The notes beneath the pieces are model-generated. The model was given only the letters and a program-made list of their open reading frames with translations, ran no database searches and was not told the origin of the DNA. 21,608 nt of DNA from Mariaggregatimicrobium sp964498785. GTDB lineage: Bacteria; Zhuqueibacterota; Zhuqueibacteria; Thermofontimicrobiales; Thiofontviventaceae. The position numbers and the translations under genes were made by a program. The DNA is taken from positions 1 through 21,608 of the forward strand of contig CAZCJL010000112.1 of the NCBI GenBank assembly GCA_964498785.1, in the 5' to 3' direction. The first letter of the stretch is position 1; every line of letters begins with the position of its first letter. This document shows positions 1 through 6,225 of the stretch, one piece after another.

Positions 1-52
1 ATACGACATAGCGGCAATCGCCCATATCTACCATAAAATATTGAGAAGATAC
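1..52. repeat. Left copy of a window-spanning inverted repeat
   Basis: Bases 1-52 match the reverse complement of 21556-21607 at 50 of 52 positions; the mismatches are at 12 and 18. Similarity stops sharply at base 53. Because the copies sit at the two window edges and point outward, the repeat probably continues beyond the window. On the outward strand it is open in one frame through the edge, so it could be the start of a multicopy gene, the end of an insertion element, or another dispersed repeat where an assembly broke. I do not recognise the family. Confidence 0.85.
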
Positions 53-279
53 AATTTATTTATATTTAATAATTCTGTAAAAATCATCATTTCTATAAGT
101 GCTTGAGCATTAGAGGGAAATAATATAGCTATCACATCGGGAACTTCTTTCATTTTCCGTTTAATATTCGCTTTCGTTTTGACAACTCACCGACGTGTTG
201 CTTCTTTATTGCCTGATATCTGAATAAGTAGTAATAACTAATTTTATTAAACTCATAAAATTTATTCAAAGGAGACACA
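53..279. other. Left non-coding region
   Basis: No convincing gene is seen here. The minus strand has a 41-codon open frame (153 down to 28, stop inside the terminal repeat) that I do not recognise and cannot support. A TTGACA hexamer at 179-184 has no acceptable -10 at 16-18 bases, so the promoter of the lipoprotein at 280 is not identified. The final bases hold a strong Shine-Dalgarno AAGGAGA (269-275) for that gene. Confidence 0.5.
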
Positions 280-1887
280 ATGAAATCCATCAAATTAATC
301 CTGTATTTCTTTATAATTCTACCTTTTCTTTTCACTGGTTGCAGTAAGGACAATTCCACAGGGCCATCGAAAAAAGATTTCTTCATTTATGGTCTTATTG
401 GCCGGGCGCCTGCTTACGGAGACCCGGATTCCAGTCGTTACTGGGTTTACGCCAGGGCATTCAGCCATCCCGACCATGCGAACCTTGATGCTGAACTTGC
501 TCAAGCCCCGAATCGTGCTTTAGGTCAGGATGAGCGCGTTATTCCCCTTGAAGCTGGCTATCATGTTTCGGATAAATTTTTCACTGAAGGGAATATGTAT
601 CTTTCCTTCACGACCGATGAAGAATATATTTTTAGAGCCTCGGATCAACAGAATACATATTCGGGGACGATAACAATATTACCAAAACTGGATATCACAA
701 CCGCCACTGTAGATGCAGGCCAAATTATTCTGGAATGGACCGATATCAATGCAGATTTTTATGACATCGAATTTTGGATCCCCGGTCTTCTGCAAAAGCA
801 CGTGCAAGTCCAGGAAAATCAGTTAACAATCAATATAAACGAAATTAGCCAGGAAGCTTTTGCAAGACTATACATTGATATTGGTGGTTTCAAAGGATTC
901 AGTCCTTTTTCGAATGCAGGAGGAAATATTTCCGGATGTCATGGTTATTTATTCGGATTAAGCAAGAATGATATTACTTTAAATATTGAAACAATGACGT
1001 TTTCAAAGGAAAGCAGAGATGTTTCACCGCACCACCTTGATAAGCTGATGCTCTCATTAATGAATAATACTGCAACACTGTATGAAACGAAGGAGGCGGA
1101 GAACATCAGTTTTCAGTTTACTTATGGACGCATATCCAATTCAAGTTCATCACAATCCGGATCCAATTATTTCAATAGTACAACTCTCGTCGAACCATCA
1201 AATGCAGTTAGCAGCATGAACGGTTATTTAAATGACAGGTTAATGGACACATACAATTGGGCCGGATTTGTCCATCATCTCGAAATCGACGACGTTTATG
1301 ATCGATACGACAAAAATTCTCAGTATACATTCATATTAAATGTAAACAATCAACTCGATTCTGCAAGCGTCGCAAACCCGGATACCTTTTCGATCACCAA
1401 TCATCCATCTTTAGATGCGCTCCCAACAGCGCCATTTAACATTGAATGGAGAAGACCTGATAATGCAGATTTCTTTCTAATTTATGCTTCATGGGACTTT
1501 CAAGGCAGCGCATCATATCAGGATTTTATGTACTCAACGACGAATACGAATGTTACTATCACCGATATTCCTGATAGTGTATCGACTTTACGTATTTATG
1601 TTACTGCAATCAATGGCACCAATCCGATGCACCCAATGGAACCAAACATGCGCCGTTTTAATGGATACTATTGTTCAAGTCGTAACAGCAAAAGTTATTT
1701 GCGCTTCTCTTCAAACAATTTAAGTAAAAGATCGACTGAGAATACAATATCTCTTGAAGAACGTATCAGGCAGTACAACGTCCGGGTGGATGATTATATT
1801 ATTGCTCAATTAGCAGAAAAATATCCGGCTCTTCAACAATATAAATCACAGTTACATAAGCATTTTGAAGCGAAACATTTAAAATAA
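280..1887 (+). CDS. Surface lipoprotein of unknown function with FnIII-like segments
   Basis: Encodes 535 residues. Residues 1-20 form a lipoprotein signal peptide with lipobox F-T-G-C, so Cys21 would be lipidated, followed by a polar linker (KDNSTGPSKK) typical of FCB-group lipoproteins. The rest looks like exported beta-sandwich material. Two stretches resemble fibronectin type III domains, around residues 135-205 (ILEWTDINADFYDIEFW) and around 370-445 (NIEWRRPDNADFFLIY, then STLRIYVTAING). The C-terminal 50 residues are charged and helical. No catalytic motif was recognised. The start is supported by AAGGAGA five bases upstream. A strong hairpin terminator follows, so it is probably monocistronic. 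The exported lipoprotein call is firm; the function is unknown. Confidence 0.88.
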   Translation: MKSIKLILYFFIILPFLFTGCSKDNSTGPSKKDFFIYGLIGRAPAYGDPDSSRYWVYARAFSHPDHANLDAELAQAPNRALGQDERVIPLEAGYHVSDKFFTEGNMYLSFTTDEEYIFRASDQQNTYSGTITILPKLDITTATVDAGQIILEWTDINADFYDIEFWIPGLLQKHVQVQENQLTININEISQEAFARLYIDIGGFKGFSPFSNAGGNISGCHGYLFGLSKNDITLNIETMTFSKESRDVSPHHLDKLMLSLMNNTATLYETKEAENISFQFTYGRISNSSSSQSGSNYFNSTTLVEPSNAVSSMNGYLNDRLMDTYNWAGFVHHLEIDDVYDRYDKNSQYTFILNVNNQLDSASVANPDTFSITNHPSLDALPTAPFNIEWRRPDNADFFLIYASWDFQGSASYQDFMYSTTNTNVTITDIPDSVSTLRIYVTAINGTNPMHPMEPNMRRFNGYYCSSRNSKSYLRFSSNNLSKRSTENTISLEERIRQYNVRVDDYIIAQLAEKYPALQQYKSQLHKHFEAKHLK

Positions 1888-1905
1888 TTATATCCGTGAA
1901 AATAG

Positions 1906-1931
1906 AAGGCGGGAGACAGTTCCCGCCTTTT
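1906..1931 (+). terminator. Rho-independent terminator of the 280-1887 lipoprotein gene
   Basis: A perfect 9-bp GC-rich stem (1906-1914 with 1921-1929, core GGCGGGA/TCCCGCC) closes a 6-base loop and runs into TTTT. It starts 18 bases after the stop codon and separates this gene from the next one. Confidence 0.9.
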
Positions 1932-2024
1932 GTATAGTTTGAATATTACTCATTTAGACCAGAGTATTTGCTTGCATACTTTTTGATAATTTCGCGAATA
2001 AAAATAATTTCATGTGAGGATAAA

Positions 2025-3122
2025 ATGAAATTAAGCCAAACGATCAAGTTCTCATTCATCTTTATAATGCTTTTTTTGATGCCAACTTCCTGTTCAAAGC
2101 AATCACGCAACACAACAGTTACCATCAAGGGGGAACAGTTTTATATTAATGGAGAACCGACTTACAAAGGCAGGTACTGGCAGGGCAACAAAATCGAAGG
2201 TTTGCTTTTTAACTCCCGAATGGTTCAGGGCATTTTCGATGATTTGAATCCCGGAACCAGAGAGCGCTTTAAATATCCGGACACGGGCGAATGGGAGCCG
2301 GATCGGAATATGAATGAATTCGTCACTGCAATGGAAGCGTGGCGGGATCACGGACTTCTTGCTTTTACGCTGAATTTGCAAGGAGGGAGTCCCACCGGCT
2401 ATGGGAATAAAAACTGGATCAATTCCACTTTTGATGAAAAGGGTAATTTCAGGCCAGCATACATCAACCGGCTCGAACGCATTTTAGACCGGGCGGACGA
2501 GCTGGGAATGGTTGTCATTTTAGGATATTTTTATTTTGGTCAGGATCAGTATTTGGAAAATGAACAGGCTGTCATTAATGCTGTAGATAATATTACTCAT
2601 TGGATTCTGGATAAAGGATACAAAAATATTCTCGTTGAAATCAATAATGAGACCAACATTCGTTATGACCACGAAATTCTGCAGCCACACCGGGTGCATG
2701 AGCTAATCCAGCGGGTTCAGAATACGGAAAAGGACGGCTTCCGGCTGCTGGCAAGCACGAGCTATGGCGGAGGTACTCTCCCAAAAGCGAATGTCGTGAA
2801 AACTGCGGATTTTATATTAATCCACGGCAATGGCATGAACGACCCGGCACAAATACCTGTGCTGGTGGAAGCCACACGCAAAGTTGAAGGATACACGACC
2901 AAGCCCCTCGTATTTAACGAAGATGATCACTACAACTTCGATGCTGAATCGAATAATCTTGTCGAAGCAGTTCGCTCGTATTCCTCCTGGGGTTATTTCG
3001 ATTACCGAAGGGAGGGTGAAGGTTTTGAGCAGGGCTATCAAAGCGTGCCAGTGGATTGGGGAATCAACTCTGAACGCAAAAAGCAATTTTTTAATAAGAT
3101 TAAAGAAATTAGCGGGTATTAA
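2025..3122 (+). CDS. GH5-like (clan GH-A) glycoside hydrolase lipoprotein
   Basis: Encodes 365 residues from the ATG at 2025. An upstream in-frame ATG at 1968 would put 19 residues in front of the signal peptide and lacks a ribosome site, whereas 2025 is preceded by TGAGGA. The signal peptide ends in P-T-S-C, so Cys23 would be lipidated. The remainder reads as a (beta/alpha)8 hydrolase. LVEINNETN carries the expected acid/base Glu209 after Asn208, LVFNEDD carries the likely nucleophile Glu299, and the IHGNG motif (267-270) matches the conserved His strand. The 90-residue spacing suits clan GH-A. Substrate cannot be deduced. The likely role is cleavage of a beta-linked polysaccharide at the cell surface or in the periplasm. 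Family assignment is by motif only; GH5-like is the best guess. Confidence 0.75.
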   Translation: MKLSQTIKFSFIFIMLFLMPTSCSKQSRNTTVTIKGEQFYINGEPTYKGRYWQGNKIEGLLFNSRMVQGIFDDLNPGTRERFKYPDTGEWEPDRNMNEFVTAMEAWRDHGLLAFTLNLQGGSPTGYGNKNWINSTFDEKGNFRPAYINRLERILDRADELGMVVILGYFYFGQDQYLENEQAVINAVDNITHWILDKGYKNILVEINNETNIRYDHEILQPHRVHELIQRVQNTEKDGFRLLASTSYGGGTLPKANVVKTADFILIHGNGMNDPAQIPVLVEATRKVEGYTTKPLVFNEDDHYNFDAESNNLVEAVRSYSSWGYFDYRREGEGFEQGYQSVPVDWGINSERKKQFFNKIKEISGY

Positions 3123-3203
3123 AAATTCGGAGCGCCTCGCCCCTTTGTAATGCACGTGAAATCCAAAAACAGGTTGTCCAGGAACTTTGATATCGTCGGA
3201 AAG

Positions 3204-3301
3204 ACCCTTGCGAAGGTTTCGCAACAACACAATATATGGATAAATACATGAATATGTATCAATATACAGGTTGTCCCATTTTGAAAAACCTTCGCAAGGG
3301 T
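3204..3301. repeat. Nested palindromic element
   Basis: A perfect 16-bp inverted repeat (3204-3219, ACCCTTGCGAAGGTTT, with 3286-3301) encloses a second pair, ACAAC (3224-3228) with GTTGT (3270-3274), and an inner 6-bp hairpin ATACAT/ATGTAT (3244-3249 with 3254-3259). The whole unit of about 98 bases can fold into one long interrupted hairpin. An 11-base direct repeat (ACAGGTTGTCC) lies at 3169-3179 and again at 3266-3276 inside the element. There is no T-tract, so a terminator is unlikely. A dispersed REP or MITE-like repeat, or a structured RNA, is more plausible. Confidence 0.7.
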
Positions 3302-3419
3302 AGTTCGTGGACACGTTCTTTATGCGCTGCAGAAATATCATTACATTCAAAAAACAGAACGGAACTCATGAGCATATCTTCGATTTAAGTAAGGGTATAA
3401 CAATAAAGGAGAATGCATC

Positions 3420-3678
3420 ATGAAATATACTACAACAATCGATGAAATATTTAACCGATTTTAAGAATTTTGTTGAAAGTCAGAATTAATATATCGAACA
3501 ATATGTAAAAAGAACTGCCAAATCTGATGATGCAGGCAAATTTGGCAGTTCTTTCTCATTCAAGCACGGGATCGAAATCATTCTGAAACTGCTGCAGTGA
3601 TTGAAGAGTTTGGAGGGACAGAAGGATGAAAGGTATTGCAATTTTAGAAAAAAAATTGTAAATTGTATGCAAATCTAG
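3420..3678 (+). pseudogene. Decayed small gene, possible remnant
   Basis: A good ribosome site (AAAGGAG at 3406-3412) precedes an ATG at 3420, but the frame stops after 14 codons at 3462-3464. Moving one frame at about 3457 restores a readable polar peptide (DFKNFVESQN, then YIEQYVKRTAKSDDAGKFG) interrupted by TAA at 3487-3489 and TGA at 3598-3600 and ending at TAG 3676-3678. The strong start with later stops suggests a broken gene of about 85 codons just upstream of the toxin-antitoxin cluster. The family is not recognised. A strong hairpin inside it (3509-3554) argues that some of this may instead be a short leader peptide with an attenuator. Confidence 0.3.
3509..3554 (+). terminator. Long perfect hairpin, possible terminator or attenuator
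   Basis: A 15-bp perfect stem pairs 3509-3523 (AAAGAACTGCCAAAT) with 3540-3554 across a 16-base loop, giving a T-rich 3' arm end (TTCTTTCT). It lies between the GH5-like gene and the DUF433 gene, where no other terminator is visible. Flanking A and T runs would allow termination in both directions. Confidence 0.5.
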
Positions 3679-3702
3679 TCTATTGAGATAAAAGGGATCG
3701 TC

Positions 3703-3939
3703 ATGAAAGATAGAATGCTTCTCGAGCGAATCGTAATTGATCCAAAAATAATGGTCGGAAAGCCTGTTATTAAGGGTACCCGATTAACAGTGGAATATAT
3801 ACTTAATCTTCTGGCACATGGAGAAACTATTAATGATATTCTCCAGGAATATGAGGGGATCAATGTGGCAGATATTCAGGCTTGTCTTCTATTTGCTACC
3901 AAATCACTGGAAAGCTCGTCATTTATTTCATTGGAATAA
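3703..3939 (+). CDS. DUF433 (VapB45-type) antitoxin-like protein
   Basis: Encodes 78 residues. The N-terminal LLERIVIDPKIMVGKPVIKG, then TRLTVEYIL and LLAHGETINDILQEYEG, is the standard DUF433 pattern: a short beta hairpin followed by a winged-helix-like DNA-binding fold. Length is normal. AAAGGG (3691-3696) supports this ATG, although Met5 is a possible alternative. DUF433 proteins are usually the antitoxin of a DUF5615 PIN-like toxin encoded directly downstream. No such toxin is visible here; the next genes form an independent VapB/VapC pair with its own promoter. It may be an orphan antitoxin, or it may have come to act with the neighbouring VapC. Family firm, partner unknown. Confidence 0.85.
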   Translation: MKDRMLLERIVIDPKIMVGKPVIKGTRLTVEYILNLLAHGETINDILQEYEGINVADIQACLLFATKSLESSSFISLE

Positions 3940-3949
3940 ATAAAAGTAT

Positions 3950-3978
3950 TTGACTTTTTGCATCGATTATGTTATAGT
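3950..3978 (+). promoter_or_regulatory. Sigma70-type promoter of the VapB/VapC pair
   Basis: TTGACT (3950-3955), a 17-base spacer and TATAGT (3973-3978) give near-consensus -35 and -10 boxes. Transcription would begin near 3985, leaving a leader of about 26 bases with GAAGAGGA (3996-4003) before the ATG at 4011. AT-rich sequence around the -10 is where VapB autorepression would be expected, but no clear dyad is seen. Confidence 0.7.
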
Positions 3979-4010
3979 ATTACATATAAAGCATCGAAGA
4001 GGAAATCGTT

Positions 4011-4217
4011 ATGAATTCGGTTACAATTTCACCCAAATACCAGGTTGTTATACCACGCAAGGTGAGAGATTCTTTAAAATTGAAGCCAGGACAGAAATTG
4101 CGTGTCATTCAGTACGGAAAGCGTATAGAGCTAATACCAGAAGTAAATATTTCAGAGATGCGCGGTTTTTTAAAAGGGATAAACACAGATTTTGATCGTG
4201 AGGGAGATCGGCTATGA
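4011..4217 (+). CDS. vapB: AbrB/MazE-fold antitoxin, VapB-like
   Basis: Encodes 68 residues. Residues 1-45 match the SpoVT/AbrB swapped-hairpin DNA-binding domain (VTISPKYQVVIPRKVRDSLK, LKPGQKLRVI, then RIELIP). The C-terminal 20 residues (ISEMRGFLKGIN onward) are the flexible segment that in this family wraps the PIN toxin. Its last codons overlap the start of the toxin gene by four bases (ATGA), which is typical of tightly coupled type II toxin-antitoxin operons. Expected roles are neutralising the downstream ribonuclease and repressing the shared promoter at 3950-3978. Confidence 0.9.
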   Translation: MNSVTISPKYQVVIPRKVRDSLKLKPGQKLRVIQYGKRIELIPEVNISEMRGFLKGINTDFDREGDRL

Positions 4218-4585
4218 ACTTAGTTGATTCATCAGGATGGTTAGAATATTTTTCTGATGGATTAAATGCAGAAAGTTTCTCGGAACCTCTAAATGATTCA
4301 GAAAATCTAATAGTACCGACAATTTGTCTATATGAGGTTTTTAAGGTTGTCTTGCGAGAAAGAAATGAGGACGATGCAATGCAAGCAATTGCAGTAATGC
4401 AGCGAGGCAAAATAATTGAACTTACTTCAGAGATTGCAATCCAGGCTGCAAAAATTAGCTTCAAAAATAAATTGCCTATGGCAGATAGCATTATACTTAC
4501 CACAGCCCAAAATTACAATGCTACGATATGGACTCAGGACAGCGATTTTAAAGATTTTCATGGTGTAAAGTATCTTCAGAAATAA
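4214..4585 (+). CDS. vapC: PIN-domain ribonuclease toxin, VapC-like
   Basis: Encodes 123 residues, a usual VapC length. The PIN acidic residues are in place: Asp5 in LVDSSGWLEYF, Glu41 in YEVFKV, Asp91 in LPMADSIIL, and Asp109 with Asp111 in WTQDSDF. These bind Mg2+/Mn2+ for RNA cleavage, often of tRNA anticodon loops or rRNA. The cellular target cannot be read from sequence. It is translationally coupled to the AbrB-type antitoxin by a four-base overlap. No inactivating change was seen. Confidence 0.92.
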   Translation: MNLVDSSGWLEYFSDGLNAESFSEPLNDSENLIVPTICLYEVFKVVLRERNEDDAMQAIAVMQRGKIIELTSEIAIQAAKISFKNKLPMADSIILTTAQNYNATIWTQDSDFKDFHGVKYLQK

Positions 4586-4595
4586 ATATTTAAGT

Positions 4596-5108
4596 ATGAA
4601 CCTTGCTGTCGATGTCAATTATACCAACCACACCGCCATTGCCGCAGGTATATTTTTTCAAGAGTGGGATGATGAAGAGCCATCGAAAGAACTGATAACC
4701 CAAATCAATAATGTCAACGAGTACGAGCCGGGGAATTTCTACAAACGGGAACTGCCGTGCATTCTGGCGCTGATGAAAGAAAATCTCCTCCATCCCGATT
4801 GCATCATCATCGACGGCGATGTCTTTCTTGATGGAAGTTCGATCCCTGGTCTTGGCAAACACTTATTCGATGTGCTCGATGACGAGATACCCGTAATTGG
4901 TGTGGCAAAATCTGCATTTAAAGATATTCCCGCCGAGTTTGAATTATATCGTGGTAAAAGTGTAAAGCCGCTCTATGTCACAACAGTTGGCATGTCGATT
5001 GAGTCCGCTAAAAATAATATCATGAGAATGCACGGCGAGAGCAGAAATCCGACATTGTTGAAGCGGGCGGATCAGGTGAGCAAGAGTATTGCGACAATGA
5101 AAAAATGA
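4596..5108 (+). CDS. nfi: Short endonuclease V (deoxyinosine/inosine-specific nuclease)
   Basis: Encodes 170 residues. Family motifs appear in order: strand motif AVDVNYT with Asp6, YEPGNFYKRELP with the strand-separating wedge and Glu52, IIIDGD with Asp73, KHLF with His89, VIGVAKSAF with Lys105, and HGESRNPTLLKRADQ at the C-terminus. Asp6, Glu52 and Asp73 are the expected metal-binding triad. Known members cut the second phosphodiester 3' of deoxyinosine in DNA, and some cut inosine RNA. The protein is shorter than the usual 210-230 residues and begins almost at the first strand, lacking the N-terminal helix. It starts 11 bases after vapC without a clear ribosome site, so expression probably depends on read-through or coupling. 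Confidence 0.85.
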   Translation: MNLAVDVNYTNHTAIAAGIFFQEWDDEEPSKELITQINNVNEYEPGNFYKRELPCILALMKENLLHPDCIIIDGDVFLDGSSIPGLGKHLFDVLDDEIPVIGVAKSAFKDIPAEFELYRGKSVKPLYVTTVGMSIESAKNNIMRMHGESRNPTLLKRADQVSKSIATMKK

Positions 5109-5118
5109 GGAGATTTCC

Positions 5119-6063
5119 ATGATGAAACTATCTTACAAAATTATTTTTTTTTCGCTTTTAACGGGACTTCTTTTTCAACTCCCTTTAACGAATTCCATCA
5201 ACGCCCAATCCAAAATCCCGGTCATTATCGACGCAGATACCGGCAATGAAGTCGATGATTTATACGCCATCGTCCGGTGCCTCATCGATCCGAAATTCGA
5301 GGTGCTGGGATTATCCTCGTGTCACTGGCAATACAGTCACTGGGCGACGCCGAACACGCTGGAAGACAGCCACCGGCTGAATGTGCTGCTGCTGTCTTAT
5401 TTGAATAAATCGGATATTCCGCATCCGAGGGGCGCTCATTTCAGGCTGTACGATTGGGGACAGGACATTGCCCAGCATTCTGCGGCTGCCTATCATATCA
5501 TCGATCAAGCCCATAAAATGCCAGCCGGAGAAAAACTGACCGTGATCACACTGGGCGCCACAACCAATATCGCGTCCGCACTTTTGATTGATCCGGCGAT
5601 TGTGGATAAAATTAAGGTGTACTTGCTCGGTACGACATATAACTTTGAGACCGGAATATGGAAAAAAGCAGATTTCAATTGCATCAATGATATCCACGCA
5701 ATAAACGTTTTATTGGATACCAGAGGACTGGAATTGCATATCATGGCGGCGAATGTTGCTGCTGCATTGCAATTTGATTTCAAAGAGCTTCAGCAAAAAT
5801 TTTCCGGCAAGCATCCGTTACTGGAGTTTTTGTATCAACGCTGGTTCAACCATATCGACTCCGGCAGATATGCACGTGTCATCTGGGATTTATCCGTCAT
5901 CGAAGCGCTGCTGCATCCTGAGTATGCCACGGAAATCACCGTCCGCACGCCGCCGGAAAACATAGATCGTAATATAAATGTCTATTCTTCCATTGATGCA
6001 GAAAAAATGCGGGAGGATTTTTATCGGGTGTTTCTGGATTATTTTAGGGATGTGATTGACTAA
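5119..6063 (+). CDS. Secreted inosine-uridine-type nucleoside hydrolase
   Basis: Encodes 314 residues, normal for the IUNH fold. Residues 1-29 form a signal peptide (basic start, hydrophobic core, SINA before Gln30), so the enzyme acts outside the cytoplasm. VIIDADTGNEVDDLYAI (35-51) is the Ca2+-binding signature with Asp38, Asp40, Asp46 and Asp47. FNCINDIHAINVLLDT (186-201) corresponds to the conserved ribose-binding segment, and IWDLSVIEALL supplies the late conserved Asp257. Known members hydrolyse the N-glycosidic bond of nucleosides to free base and ribose; exact specificity is unknown. AGGAGA (5108-5113) overlaps the stop of the endonuclease V gene and fits either ATG at 5119 or 5122. 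Only 10 bases separate the genes, so they are probably co-transcribed. Confidence 0.87.
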   Translation: MMKLSYKIIFFSLLTGLLFQLPLTNSINAQSKIPVIIDADTGNEVDDLYAIVRCLIDPKFEVLGLSSCHWQYSHWATPNTLEDSHRLNVLLLSYLNKSDIPHPRGAHFRLYDWGQDIAQHSAAAYHIIDQAHKMPAGEKLTVITLGATTNIASALLIDPAIVDKIKVYLLGTTYNFETGIWKKADFNCINDIHAINVLLDTRGLELHIMAANVAAALQFDFKELQQKFSGKHPLLEFLYQRWFNHIDSGRYARVIWDLSVIEALLHPEYATEITVRTPPENIDRNINVYSSIDAEKMREDFYRVFLDYFRDVID

Positions 6064-6085
6064 TAGTAATTTTCCTAAAAACCAT

Positions 6086-6113
6086 TTGACAAATACGTAA
6101 TTTTTTATAAATT
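6086..6113 (+). promoter_or_regulatory. Possible sigma70-type promoter of the sensor kinase gene
   Basis: A consensus TTGACA (6086-6091) is followed after 16 bases by TAAATT (6108-6113). It is the only plausible promoter in the 162-base gap before the kinase. The -10 is weak, and a hairpin lies downstream at 6142-6173, so the leader would be about 105 bases long. Confidence 0.35.
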
Positions 6114-6141
6114 TAAGTTTATGATACGCCATCGAAATATC

Positions 6142-6173
6142 AATCTCACATGTTTTTAGAATTTGAGATTTTT
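6142..6173 (+). terminator. Weak hairpin with T-tract after the nucleoside hydrolase gene
   Basis: AATCTCA (6142-6148) pairs with TGAGATT (6164-6170) across a 15-base loop and is followed by TTT. It could end the antitoxin, nuclease and hydrolase transcript. The low GC content makes it a weak candidate. Confidence 0.4.
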
Positions 6174-6225
6174 GTAAATTATCAAATAAAATCTTGTCAT
6201 CTTAATTTATCGAATCAAGGTCACG

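Noticed and set aside
113..132. GG-N10-GC spacing in the left non-coding region
   Set aside because: Only the dinucleotides match (GGG and TAGC instead of TGG and TTGC). No sigma54 regulator gene is adjacent.
28..153. 41-codon minus-strand frame at the left edge
   Set aside because: It has a weak ribosome site, no recognisable family and a stop inside the terminal repeat; chance is a sufficient explanation.
2817..3350. 177-codon open frame on the minus strand
   Set aside because: It overlaps the catalytic part of the GH5-like gene and the nested palindrome, and its translation resembles no family.
3950..4195. 81-codon plus-strand frame over vapB
   Set aside because: It starts inside the promoter -35 box and overlaps the well-supported AbrB-type antitoxin in another frame.
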